NCBI GenBank assembly: GCA_041874755.1
Contig: CP102611.1
Coordinates: 1-64,000 of the forward strand
DNA length: 64,000 nucleotides
Source: Chitinibacter sp. SCUT-21
Lineage (GTDB): Bacteria; Pseudomonadota; Gammaproteobacteria; Burkholderiales; Chitinibacteraceae
Direction of reading: 5' to 3'
The notes beneath the pieces are model-generated. The model searched no databases, was not told the origin of the DNA, and saw only the letters and a program-made list of their open reading frames with translations. The first letter of the stretch is position 1, and each line of letters opens with the position of its first letter. Shown here piece by piece: positions 54,229 through 62,770 of this stretch. The translations under genes were made by a program, and so were the position numbers.

Positions 54229-54568
54229 GGGTATGAAAAGAGCACAGGCCATAGCGCTGGCTTACCAAGATGGCAGTGCCGCCCCCAAAGTTGTCGCTAA
54301 GGGTAAGGGCTTAGTCGCTGAGCGAATTATCGAGAAAGCGAAGGAAGCAGGCATCTTTGTGCATGATTCCCCAGAAATGGTTGCATTATTAATGCAAGTT
54401 GACCTAGATAGCCAGATTCCTCCCCAATTGTATCGCGCTGTGGCAGAATTACTCGCCTTTATTTATATGCTGGAGCGCGGTGGTGAAGTTAGCTCACCGG
54501 ATTTCAGTTATCTATCCGAGGCTGCACAGACAGCCGAAGAAACAAACAAATCAGCGGACTCTTCGTGA
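54215..54568 (+). CDS. FlhB C-terminal-like export switch protein
   Basis: A 117-residue protein homologous to the cytoplasmic tail of FlhB/YscU (AIALAYQDGSAAPKVVAKGKGLVAERIIEKAKEAGIFVHDSPEMVALLMQVDLDSQIPPQLYRAVAELLAFIYMLE). It lacks transmembrane segments and the NPTH autocleavage motif; the corresponding position is upstream of this fragment. Such short FlhX/YlqH-like proteins occur beside flagellar genes and can substitute for the FlhB tail. It overlaps the FliK-like gene and ends in GTGA with the MFS gene. ATG 54218 is an alternative start. Confidence 0.85.
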   Translation: MMKPKGMKRAQAIALAYQDGSAAPKVVAKGKGLVAERIIEKAKEAGIFVHDSPEMVALLMQVDLDSQIPPQLYRAVAELLAFIYMLERGGEVSSPDFSYLSEAAQTAEETNKSADSS

Positions 54569-55713
54569 CCCATAATTCCCATCTATTTCCCGTTTCGCTT
54601 CGCCGTACCCAGCTCGCAATTGCCACCTTGTTTTTGGTATTGGGCTTTAATTTTGGCACTTGGGCCTCGCGTATTCCTGCATTAAAAGCGCAATTGCAGC
54701 TTTCAACCGCTGAAGTTGGTTTTCTATTGCTCGCGAGTGGCTTTGGTGCGGTGTTTTCGTTTCCAATTACCGCTACCATTTTGCAGAAATATGGCTCAAA
54801 AGCTGCCTGTATGATAGCGGGGCTGCTATTACCACTGGTGCTAATCGGCTTGGCTTTAGCGCCGAATTACCCTCTTGCGATTGCCGTAATGTTGCTTGAA
54901 GGCGTTTTAGCTAGCTTGCTTAATGTGGGGATGAACGCGCAGGGCGTTAAGGCTGAAACGGTCGGCAAGCAAGCAATTATGTCGCGATTGCACGCAGTCT
55001 TTAGCTTAGGTGGTTTGGCCGCTGCATTGTTTGCATCCGGTATGACTTTTGTTTCAGAGCAAGTGTGGCTACATTTTCTATTCGCAGCAGCTTTGTTATG
55101 GCTGGCTGTGATTGTTTCTTTGTCTCATTTACTGCTTGATCAACAAGAGCAAAGCGCTGGTGGTCGACGATTTGCGCTACCTAGTGGAGTGGCGCTTTGG
55201 CTGGGCTTGATGGCCTTGTTTGGTACGATTGTTGAAGGGTCTATGTCGGATTGGTCTGCGCTGTATTTAAAAGAGGGCGCAGGCGCTGGATCGCAAATGG
55301 CGCCGTTAGGCATTGCCTTTTTCTCGATTACAATGTTTATTGCACGCTGGTTTGGTGATGGCTGGCGTACTCAACTGGGGGCGCCCAAAATGCTGTTCTG
55401 GGGCGGCGTGTTGTCAGGTGGTGGCCTGCTCTGTGCTTTGCTCATTGGCGGTTTAGTGCCTGCTTTGATTGGATTTGCCTTGGTCGGCTTGGGGATGGCA
55501 GCGGTCTCGCCATGCGTCTACGCGGCAGCAGCGAAGCATGGTGCGGTGGCATTAGCTGCGGTTACGACAATGGGGTCGATTGGCGCTCTGATGGGGCCGC
55601 CAATGATTGGATTTGTGGCACACCACAGCAACTTAAGCTGGGGTATGGCCGTGGTGGCTTTGGCAGGATTAATGATCGCAATCCTAACCCCTAGAATTAA
55701 GTGGAGTAACTAG
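54565..55713 (+). CDS. Major facilitator superfamily transporter
   Basis: A 382-residue 12-helix MFS permease of the YbjJ-like type. FNFGTWASRIPALKAQLQLSTAEVGFLLLASGFGAVF covers the first helix and loop, and MNAQGVKAET and SRLHAVFSLGGL follow helix 4. Substrate is unknown. The start is GTG 54565, overlapping the FlhB-like stop (GTGA), so it may be expressed as the last gene of the flagellar operon although a flagellar role is unlikely. Confidence 0.85.
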   Translation: MTHNSHLFPVSLRRTQLAIATLFLVLGFNFGTWASRIPALKAQLQLSTAEVGFLLLASGFGAVFSFPITATILQKYGSKAACMIAGLLLPLVLIGLALAPNYPLAIAVMLLEGVLASLLNVGMNAQGVKAETVGKQAIMSRLHAVFSLGGLAAALFASGMTFVSEQVWLHFLFAAALLWLAVIVSLSHLLLDQQEQSAGGRRFALPSGVALWLGLMALFGTIVEGSMSDWSALYLKEGAGAGSQMAPLGIAFFSITMFIARWFGDGWRTQLGAPKMLFWGGVLSGGGLLCALLIGGLVPALIGFALVGLGMAAVSPCVYAAAAKHGAVALAAVTTMGSIGALMGPPMIGFVAHHSNLSWGMAVVALAGLMIAILTPRIKWSN

Positions 55714-55714
55714 G

Positions 55715-55762
55715 GGTATATGCATTAGGCTCTTCTTAAATATGGATCTTAGCCTAATACCT
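55715..55762. repeat. GGTAT...ATACC hairpin between MFS and ycgR
   Basis: GGTAT (55715-55719) and TTAGGCT (55725-55731) pair with AGCCTAA (55751-55757) and ATACC (55757-55761). It begins right after the MFS TAG stop and lies between convergent genes. Confidence 0.55.
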
Positions 55763-55766
55763 CTGT

Positions 55767-56531
55767 TTAGCCGGTTAGCGCCTTTTTTTCGCGCTCCAAT
55801 TGCACAATCAGTTTTTGCAGTAGCGCTTCACTGCCGCGCGATAAATTAACAAATTTTACGCCAAGCATATGGCGCATCATGTCCTGCTTTAAACTAACAG
55901 GATGCAGATTTCGTATTTCTAAATCAACTTGTACGCGTCCAGCCGCAGCCAAATCGAGCGTGCATTTGTGCAAAATACTACCAAGATCAAAAAGGGTTGT
56001 TTGTGCCTCATCTTTAAGCCAGATGCCTAATCCACCGAGTGAAATATCGTGGATGTCTAGGGTGAGACTAGATTGATTATTCCCTTGCAGGCTAACTGTG
56101 TAGGGCGTGGTAATGGGGGTGGTGAGCCGATAAAACTCACGACGCTGCAGCTTAACTAAATCAATTGGAAATGCGCTCTGGAAAGCGGGCTTACCCTCAT
56201 ATTGAATACGGCTAGGGGCTGCGGTACTAAATTGCACCTTTACACCATCCAAATCGGAAACGAACAGGACTTTGGGTGTACTCACAAGATCTCGATTGCT
56301 TGGTTCGTGCCCACCAATATCATAAATAAATTGCTTATTTTTGCTGTCGACATTTAGAACGCGCGTCAGCATCATATCGTGTCCAGCGTTGAAATAAATA
56401 GCAATATTGGTATGGTTTTGCTCAAGTTGGCGCAGTACATAGGCAATTTCCATCGGCGTTTTTAGTAAAAACGGCGCGATGTCTTGGCCTGTCTGAATTG
56501 GGCTTGGCCCTTTTTCGAATTCTTCGCTCAT
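55767..56531 (-). CDS. ycgR: PilZ-domain flagellar brake protein YcgR
   Basis: A 254-residue c-di-GMP receptor with an N-terminal YcgR domain (about 15-120) and a PilZ domain (about 125-250). The c-di-GMP motif is Q129-RREFYR135 (RxxxR) with D162-x-S-x-G-G167. It slows flagellar rotation when c-di-GMP is high, and may be opposed by the REC-EAL phosphodiesterase at 1541. It lies 3 nt after sco1 in a leftward run. Confidence 0.93.
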   Translation of the reverse strand: MSEEFEKGPSPIQTGQDIAPFLLKTPMEIAYVLRQLEQNHTNIAIYFNAGHDMMLTRVLNVDSKNKQFIYDIGGHEPSNRDLVSTPKVLFVSDLDGVKVQFSTAAPSRIQYEGKPAFQSAFPIDLVKLQRREFYRLTTPITTPYTVSLQGNNQSSLTLDIHDISLGGLGIWLKDEAQTTLFDLGSILHKCTLDLAAAGRVQVDLEIRNLHPVSLKQDMMRHMLGVKFVNLSRGSEALLQKLIVQLEREKKALTG

Positions 56532-56534
56532 TCT

Positions 56535-57110
56535 TTATTCGGCTAATAGTAATTTGATGTCATGCGTAAAAACCGATGCGCCTGCGCCATAATTAACAAG
56601 AACCCGCGTATTGCCTTCCTTATCAATTAAATAGCTTCCTGCTGTATGATCGACCGTATAGTGCTGATCTTTACCTTGTTTTTGATAAACCGCACGATAA
56701 TTTTTCACAGCTTGATCAATTTGCTGTTTTGAACCTGTCAGCCCAATAAAACTAGGGTGAAATGCAGGTACATATTGTGATAACAGCGCTGGGGTATCGC
56801 GCTCAGGATCAACCGATATAAACAGCACTTGCACGTCTTTGGATTGTTCACCCAGATCGGCCATGGTGGTGCGTAATTCGGCTAGAGTGGTTGGGCAGAC
56901 GTCAGGGCAAGAAGTGTAGCCAAAAAAGATAACAGCAATTTTGCCGTGAAAATCAGCTAGGGTACGCGTTTTACCGTGCATATCGACTAATTCAAAACCA
57001 CCGCCGATATTTGTCTGGCTTAGCTCACTACCCTGAAAAGCGGGTTTGCTACAGCCTGCAAGCAGTAGGGCGCAGCTAATGATGGCTAATTGATAAAATA
57101 GATATTTCAT
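56535..57110 (-). CDS. SCO1/SenC family copper-binding lipoprotein
   Basis: A 191-residue inner-membrane-anchored or lipid-linked thioredoxin-like protein with lipobox LAGC (Cys20). The copper ligands are C68 and C72 in TSCPDVCPTT and H154 in TVDHTAGSYL. It delivers copper to cytochrome oxidase CuA or acts in redox defence. ATG 57110 is chosen over a TTG at 57119. Confidence 0.92.
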   Translation of the reverse strand: MKYLFYQLAIISCALLLAGCSKPAFQGSELSQTNIGGGFELVDMHGKTRTLADFHGKIAVIFFGYTSCPDVCPTTLAELRTTMADLGEQSKDVQVLFISVDPERDTPALLSQYVPAFHPSFIGLTGSKQQIDQAVKNYRAVYQKQGKDQHYTVDHTAGSYLIDKEGNTRVLVNYGAGASVFTHDIKLLLAE

Positions 57111-57155
57111 TCTGCGCAATTTTGATTTTATTCACTTAATGGTATGAGATGCGTG

Positions 57156-57845
57156 TTATTTCTGCAATTGCAGATGAATAATTGCTTTCTCATTGAGACA
57201 GCCTTCGCGCGCTAAAGGGTTAAATTCAATTTCCGCGAGTAATGGGGCTGGAATGTTTTTGCTTAGATAGTCTAGATTTTCTGCATGGCGCGCCATGTTT
57301 GGATCAACTTGATTGGCAATCCAACCCGCCAGCGGTAGACCTGAGCTTAAAATAGACTGCACACTTAATAATGCGTGATTGATGCAACCCAGGCGCATGC
57401 CGACCACCAAAATAACTGGCGCTTCAAGCGCGACGGCCAAATCCGCAATGCGCAGCGAATCAGATAGCGGTGCAAACCAGCCACCCGCGCCTTCAATCAA
57501 TACCGTGTCGGCATAAACATTGAGTTGATTGGCGCAATCAATTAGGTGGCTTAAATCAATTTGCACACCCGCTTCATGTGCAGCCAAGTGTGGGGAAATG
57601 GGTGGTAAAAAACGATAGGGGCTCACCAGCGCGAGGGGGGCTTGTATCGGGCTGGCTTGGCGGTGTAGTTCTACATCATCATTGATGAGTATGTCTCCGT
57701 GCTGTATGCAGCCTGAGGCTGCAGGCTTCATACCTACTGCACGTATATTATTTTTGTTTAAACAGCGCAGTAGCTGTGCGGTGGCAATGCTCTTGCCAAC
57801 TTCGGTGTCAGTGCCGGTAATAAAGTAACGCGGAGCAATGGGCAT
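57156..57845 (-). CDS. bioD: Dethiobiotin synthetase BioD
   Basis: A 229-residue ATP-dependent carboxylase closing the ureido ring of dethiobiotin. The P-loop is FITGTDTEVGKSIATAQLL (about 7-25), then GMKPAASGC and the DAPA-binding EGAGGWFAPL. It lies 2 nt after bioC. The other biotin genes (bioA, bioB, bioF) are outside the window. Confidence 0.94.
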   Translation of the reverse strand: MPIAPRYFITGTDTEVGKSIATAQLLRCLNKNNIRAVGMKPAASGCIQHGDILINDDVELHRQASPIQAPLALVSPYRFLPPISPHLAAHEAGVQIDLSHLIDCANQLNVYADTVLIEGAGGWFAPLSDSLRIADLAVALEAPVILVVGMRLGCINHALLSVQSILSSGLPLAGWIANQVDPNMARHAENLDYLSKNIPAPLLAEIEFNPLAREGCLNEKAIIHLQLQK

Positions 57846-57847
57846 AA

Positions 57848-58750
57848 TTAGGCTCTAGGACGAAATTCAATGATTTGACTGCCATCCGCGCGTACGCCTT
57901 GGGTGCGTGGTTTGTCGTTTTTCCAGGCATGTCCATAAACCACTTCGTAGGTGCAAGGCAGTTTGCCATTACTGCGGAGCACTTCATATTGCGCTTGCAC
58001 TTTTTGCCAAGCGGCTTTGCCAAGCATGCCCTGGCGACGGCCAAGCATATTGTTGTGAGCGCCGATGCCTTTTAGGTCTTGCATAACCGATTTGGCATCT
58101 TGATACGTCATGGTGATGTATTCCATGTCCATCACCGGTGTGGCAAAGCCATGCTGGACCAAAGCATCGCCCAAATCGTGCATATCGATAAAGTGATTAA
58201 CATGTTCGTGGCCATCAATACCAGCAAAAGCGGTGCGCAGCTCTTTGAGAGTGTCAGGGCCCAAGGTGGCAAACATCACCAAACCGCCCGGTTTGAGCAC
58301 CCGAGCAAATTCTGCAAAAGCAGCGTCGGGCGTATTGCACCATTGCAGCGCAAGGCTAGACCAGATGATATCAAGCGAGTTATCCGCAAATGGTAAATGC
58401 TCCAGATCGCCGCAGGTTTGAGCTGGGTTGCGCTGGCTGATTTGTTTGATGAGTTTTTTAATCCCTGAGCCAAGCTGCTTTTCGCGCGAAACTTGCAGCA
58501 TACTCATCGCAAGGTCGAGTTCGACTAACTGAGCGTCACTAAATCGCTGCTGCAAAAGTGGAATGGCATAGCCTGTACCGCTACCGGCATCGAGGATACG
58601 CTGTGGCGTAATACGAATAAGCTCTAAACGCTCAAGCATACGATCGACCACTTCGCGCTGCAAAACTGCCGCGGCATCATAACTGCGCGCTGCTTTGTCG
58701 AATGAGGCGCGAATAGCGGCTTTTTGCGTGTGAAACTGCTCAATACTCAT
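57848..58750 (-). CDS. bioC: Malonyl-ACP O-methyltransferase BioC
   Basis: A 300-residue SAM-dependent methyltransferase that methylates malonyl-ACP to begin pimelate synthesis. The SAM motif is ILDAGSGTGYAIPLLQQRF (about 48-66), then VELDLAMSMLQVSR and LPFADNSLDIIWSSLALQWCNTPDAAFAEFARVLKPGG. The start overlaps the dedA stop (TAATG at 58748-58752 on minus). It lies 2 nt before bioD. Confidence 0.93.
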   Translation of the reverse strand: MSIEQFHTQKAAIRASFDKAARSYDAAAVLQREVVDRMLERLELIRITPQRILDAGSGTGYAIPLLQQRFSDAQLVELDLAMSMLQVSREKQLGSGIKKLIKQISQRNPAQTCGDLEHLPFADNSLDIIWSSLALQWCNTPDAAFAEFARVLKPGGLVMFATLGPDTLKELRTAFAGIDGHEHVNHFIDMHDLGDALVQHGFATPVMDMEYITMTYQDAKSVMQDLKGIGAHNNMLGRRQGMLGKAAWQKVQAQYEVLRSNGKLPCTYEVVYGHAWKNDKPRTQGVRADGSQIIEFRPRA

Positions 58751-59388
58751 TACTTCGCCTTGGCCAATTTGTGTTTTGCAATTTCAATGATGCCCGGCAA
58801 AATTGATAAGAAAATTATGCCCAAAATAATAGCCGTGAGATTTTTTTGAATGAAGCTAATACCACCAAGCAGGTAGCCAGCATAAGTGAGGGAGCCCACC
58901 CAAACAGCGGCGCCAATCACGTTATAGGCAGCAAATTTGCTATATGTCATTTCGGCCATGCCGGCTACAAACGGTGCAAAGGTGCGAACGATAGGAATGA
59001 AGCGAGCGATGATAATGGTTTTGCCACCATATTTTTCAAAAAAGCTATGCGTTTTGGTGAGGTATTCTTGACGAAATATTTTTGAATCTTTGTTGGCAAA
59101 CAATTTATGCCCAAAATAGCGGCCAATCGTGTAGTTCACTGCATCGCCTAACACTGCGGCGATAAATAGCAAGAAAGCTAAAAAGTGGACATTCATCGCG
59201 CCACTGGCCGAGAGCATGCCCGCAACAAATAGCAAGGAGTCGCCAGGTAGGAAAGGGGTAACAACCAAGCCTGTTTCGCAGAAAATAACGGCAAACAAAA
59301 TGGCGTAGATCCAAACCCCATAATTTTGTACCAGCTGGGCTAGATAAACGTCCAGGTGTAAAAACAGATCGATGAAATTGAATTCCAT
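58750..59388 (-). CDS. DedA-family membrane protein
   Basis: A 212-residue DedA/SNARE-associated protein of the YqjA/YghB type with about five membrane segments. Characteristic are [59 protein letters not shown]. Such proteins help recycle lipid carriers and maintain proton-motive force. ATG 59388 (MEFNFIDLF) is chosen. It is coupled to bioC but separated from secF by a terminator. Confidence 0.9.
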   Translation of the reverse strand: MEFNFIDLFLHLDVYLAQLVQNYGVWIYAILFAVIFCETGLVVTPFLPGDSLLFVAGMLSASGAMNVHFLAFLLFIAAVLGDAVNYTIGRYFGHKLFANKDSKIFRQEYLTKTHSFFEKYGGKTIIIARFIPIVRTFAPFVAGMAEMTYSKFAAYNVIGAAVWVGSLTYAGYLLGGISFIQKNLTAIILGIIFLSILPGIIEIAKHKLAKAK

Positions 59389-59400
59389 ATTCGCTCGCAA

Positions 59401-59425
59401 AGAAAACGCCGACCTGAGTCGGCGT
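59401..59425 (-). terminator. Rho-independent terminator after secF
   Basis: On minus, CGCCGAC and GTCGGCG form a stem with a four-base loop, then TTTTCTTT. It lies between secF and dedA. Confidence 0.85.
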
Positions 59426-59448
59426 GGATAGTAAGAGGTCGCTAAAAA

Positions 59449-60387
59449 TTAAACGACTGCTTCTTCTTTAATTTTTTCTGGTTTGATCATGCTATCACGC
59501 GTTACGCCAAACATCAGCAACAGCGGTGAGGCAACCAAAACTGATGAGTAGATACCAAACACGATACCAATCGTCAGCGCCATAGCAAAACCGTGCAGCG
59601 CAGCACCACCAAATAACAGCATGGCCAAAACCATCGCTTCGGTTGAGCCGTGGGTAATAATAGTACGGCTCATTGTGGCGGTAATTGCGTTGTCGATGAC
59701 TTCAGGCACCGTTTTTCCGCGCAGAGTCGGTTTGCGGAAGTTCTCACGAATACGGTCAAACACAACCACTGACTCATTCACCGAGTAACCCAATACCGCC
59801 AAGATGCCCGCCAGTACGGTCAAACTAAATTCCCACTGGAACAGCGCAAACACGCCCAAGATGATCACCACGTCATGCATATTGGCAATGATGGCCGACA
59901 CGGCAAAACGCCATTCAAAGCGAACCATCAGGTAGGCAATAATGCCCACACACACCAAGGCCAAAGCCGTTAAACCGTGTGTAAACAATTCGTCACCGAC
60001 TGATGGGCCGATAAACTCCACTTTGCGCATTTCAACGTCAGCACGTTCTTTTTTCAACGAGTCTAAAACTTCGTTTGACAACTGCGCGCTGGTTTTGCCT
60101 TGAATATTTGGAATGCGAACCATCACGTCTTTGGTGGTGCCCAAAGATTGTACTTGCACTTCACCATATTTCAGGCTCTCAACGCCGTGGCGAACTTGGT
60201 TGATTTCCACCGATTGCTGGTAGCGCAATTCCATTACCGTACCACCGGTAAATTCAACACCAAAGTTCAGCCCTTTGGTGATCAGGAAGAAGACAGCCAA
60301 AATAAAAGTACCCAACGAGATCGCCGTGGTGAGCTTGCCGTAGCTCATAAACGGGATATCGCGTTTTACTCGGAAAAATTCGATCAT
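59449..60387 (-). CDS. secF: Protein-export membrane protein SecF
   Basis: A 312-residue inner-membrane subunit that, with SecD and YajC, uses proton-motive force to drive late export through SecYEG. There are six membrane helices with a periplasmic domain after the first. Features are KGLNFGVEFTGGTVMELRY, the SVNESVVVFDRIRENFRK loop and SRTIITHGSTEAMVLAML. It is 15 nt after secD. Confidence 0.95.
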   Translation of the reverse strand: MIEFFRVKRDIPFMSYGKLTTAISLGTFILAVFFLITKGLNFGVEFTGGTVMELRYQQSVEINQVRHGVESLKYGEVQVQSLGTTKDVMVRIPNIQGKTSAQLSNEVLDSLKKERADVEMRKVEFIGPSVGDELFTHGLTALALVCVGIIAYLMVRFEWRFAVSAIIANMHDVVIILGVFALFQWEFSLTVLAGILAVLGYSVNESVVVFDRIRENFRKPTLRGKTVPEVIDNAITATMSRTIITHGSTEAMVLAMLLFGGAALHGFAMALTIGIVFGIYSSVLVASPLLLMFGVTRDSMIKPEKIKEEAVV

Positions 60388-60402
60388 TTTGTTCTCCCGC
60401 TC

Positions 60403-62229
60403 TTACACTGACAGCGTGGTCAAGTTGCGACGGCGGCCATAAATTAGATTAATCAACGCACGTGATACAAATACCGCGCTGAACATCGACGTCATAATGC
60501 CTAGGCAGTGCACCCATGCAAAACCACGCACGGCACCCGAACCGAAAATCAACAGCGCCAAACCTGCAATCAGCGTGGTGATGTTTGAATCCAAAATCGT
60601 ATCGAAGGCATGCTTGTAGCCGTTTTGGATTGCCATATGTGGGCTGGCACCGTCGATTAACTCCTCGCGAACGCGTTCATTAATCAATACGTTGGAGTCA
60701 ATCGCCATACCCAGTGTTAGGGCAATTGCTGCAATACCTGGCAATGTTAGGGTTACGCCAAGTAGTGAAAGTAATGCGATTAGGAATAACAAGTTTGCAC
60801 CCAGCGCAACGGTCGAAACAACACCGAAAACGCGGTAGTAGATCATCATAAAGATCGCGATTGCGGCAAAGCCATACAGCGTCGAATTAAAACCTTTGCT
60901 GATGTTTTCTTTACCCAATGATGGGCCAATCGTGCGCTCTTCAACGATGTCCATCGGTGCAGCCAATGAACCAGCACGTAGTAGCAATGCGGTGTCATTC
61001 GCTTCTGCGGTGCCCATAGAGCCAGAGATCTGAACTCGGCCACCGCCAATTTCGCCACGTACGACAGGAGCCGTTACTACTTCACCTTTGCCTTTTTCAA
61101 CCAAGATCATCGCGATGCGTTTGTTCACGTTTTCACGCGTTAGATCTTTAAAGATTGAAGCTCCGGTTGAGTCGAGCGATAAATGAACGGCTGGTGCGTT
61201 TTGATCGTCAAAACCCGCTTGCGCGTCGTTGATGTTCTCGCCAGTTAATTCAACTTCTTTACGTACTAAAATCGGTACGTTTTTACCTGAGCTGTGACGC
61301 TCGCTCATTAATTCAAAGCCGGCTGGGATATTACCATCGAGTGCTTCTTGCAACTTCGCTTGATCGTCCTCAACTAAGCGAACTTCCAATGTCGCAGTAC
61401 GACCCAAGATGTCTTTGGCTTTGGCGGTGTCTTGCACGCCTGGTAACTGCACTACAATGCGGCCTTCACCTTGTTGTTGAATCACAGGTTCGGCCACGCC
61501 CAGTTCATTCACGCGGTTATGTAGTGTCGTGATATTTTGCTGAACTGCATCAGTTTTTAATTGCAGCAAAGCAGCTTCAGGGTATGTGACAACTAATTTG
61601 ATATTGCCATCTGTGTTAATACTTTCGACTTTTAAATTGCCCAAAGTGTCACGCAGCGCACGGGTTGCTGCTGCCAATGTTTCTTCGTCACGTAGCTGAA
61701 CTTCTACGCGATCACGTTCTTTATTGATTTTACCGTAGCGAACTTTTTTCGCTTTTAATTCACGACGAATATCGCCAGCGGTTTTTTCCAGGGCTTTATC
61801 CACTGCTGCTTTCATGTCTACTTCGAGCAAGAAGTGAACGCCGCCACGCAAGTCCAGACCCAATACCATTGGTTTGGCGCCAAGTTTGGTGAGCCAGGTT
61901 GGGGTGTCTGATACCAGATTGAGCGCAGTCATGTAGTCGCTACCCAGAGCGGCTTGGATGGCATCCTTGGCTTTAATTTGGCTGTCGGTGTCTTTAAAAC
62001 GCAGTTTCACTGATCCTGCTTCAAAGTAGCCATCGATCGGTTTAACACCGGCTGCAGTTGCAATTTGTGTTGCTTGTGCAACCATCGCTTCGGTTACTTT
62101 GACCGTAACACGAGCACTAGAAACTTGAACTGCGGGGCTTTCGCCAAAAAAATTAGGTAGCGTGTAGAGCGTGGCGACAACGAGTGTGACCACTAGAAGG
62201 ATGTACTTCCAGAGCGGATAGCGATTCAT
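60403..62229 (-). CDS. secD: Protein-export membrane protein SecD
   Basis: A 608-residue six-helix RND-type export subunit with a large periplasmic domain. Features are MVLGLDLRGGVHFLLEVD (about residue 115), GRIVVQLPGVQDTAKAKDILG and the C-terminal AIALTLGMAIDSNVLINERVREEL. E. coli SecD is 615 residues. A perfect hairpin sits in its 5' region (62244-62262). Confidence 0.95.
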   Translation of the reverse strand: MNRYPLWKYILLVVTLVVATLYTLPNFFGESPAVQVSSARVTVKVTEAMVAQATQIATAAGVKPIDGYFEAGSVKLRFKDTDSQIKAKDAIQAALGSDYMTALNLVSDTPTWLTKLGAKPMVLGLDLRGGVHFLLEVDMKAAVDKALEKTAGDIRRELKAKKVRYGKINKERDRVEVQLRDEETLAAATRALRDTLGNLKVESINTDGNIKLVVTYPEAALLQLKTDAVQQNITTLHNRVNELGVAEPVIQQQGEGRIVVQLPGVQDTAKAKDILGRTATLEVRLVEDDQAKLQEALDGNIPAGFELMSERHSSGKNVPILVRKEVELTGENINDAQAGFDDQNAPAVHLSLDSTGASIFKDLTRENVNKRIAMILVEKGKGEVVTAPVVRGEIGGGRVQISGSMGTAEANDTALLLRAGSLAAPMDIVEERTIGPSLGKENISKGFNSTLYGFAAIAIFMMIYYRVFGVVSTVALGANLLFLIALLSLLGVTLTLPGIAAIALTLGMAIDSNVLINERVREELIDGASPHMAIQNGYKHAFDTILDSNITTLIAGLALLIFGSGAVRGFAWVHCLGIMTSMFSAVFVSRALINLIYGRRRNLTTLSV

Positions 62230-62243
62230 GCTGAGCCCCTGTG

Positions 62244-62262
62244 GAGCGGCATGAAGCCGCTC
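62244..62262 (-). repeat. Intercistronic hairpin between yajC and secD
   Basis: GAGCGGC (62244-62250) pairs with GCCGCTC (62256-62262) with a five-base loop. There is no T tract on the minus strand and it ends about 15 nt before the secD ATG, so it is more likely a stability or translation element than a terminator. Confidence 0.5.
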
Positions 62263-62285
62263 AACTCGGTTAATATTTTTTTAAA

Positions 62286-62609
62286 TTATTTATTTGACTT
62301 CAAAGTGCCTTTTTCCAGGCGCTGGCCAATAGCGGCGCGCTGGATCACGATTTCAACACCATCTGCCACTTCAAGTGTGACAAATTGATCGCTCAATTTT
62401 GCGATACGGCCAACAAGACCACCACTAGTTGTGACTTCGTCGCCTTTAACCAGAGCAGACAGCATCGCTTGATGTTCTTTCGCTTTTTTCTGTTGTGGGC
62501 GAATCATTAAGAACCAAAAAATCACGAAAATCACGATCATTGGCAAGAACGACATCAAGGTATTTGGTTCAGCAGGAGCCGCTGATGCGAAGGCTGGAGT
62601 GATAAACAT
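62286..62609 (-). CDS. yajC: Preprotein translocase subunit YajC
   Basis: A 107-residue protein with one transmembrane helix (about 18-38, FLPMIVIFVIFWFLMIRPQQKK), followed by the cytoplasmic domain (GDEVTTSGGLVGRIAKLSDQFVTLEVADGVEIVIQRAAI). It is an accessory of SecDF. ATG 62609 (MFITPAFAS) is preferred to the open frame from 62669. Confidence 0.93.
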   Translation of the reverse strand: MFITPAFASAAPAEPNTLMSFLPMIVIFVIFWFLMIRPQQKKAKEHQAMLSALVKGDEVTTSGGLVGRIAKLSDQFVTLEVADGVEIVIQRAAIGQRLEKGTLKSNK

Positions 62610-62744
62610 AAGATAATATTTCCGTTTGTAAGCCCAACAAAGGCGGATCATTCTAGCCTTTGAAGGCATTAAAATCTACCGTATTACGGCCTTTTGTCCG
62701 TCCAAAGTGATTTGGGCTTGATTTGAGATAAAAGAACAACGATC

Positions 62745-62765
62745 TCGGACTCGCCTCAAGTCCGA
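62745..62765 (-). terminator. Terminator-like hairpin after the TgpA gene
   Basis: On minus TCGGACT and AGTCCGA (62745-62751 and 62759-62765) pair around a seven-base loop, followed by a mixed T-rich stretch. Confidence 0.55.
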
Positions 62766-62770
62766 AAGTT

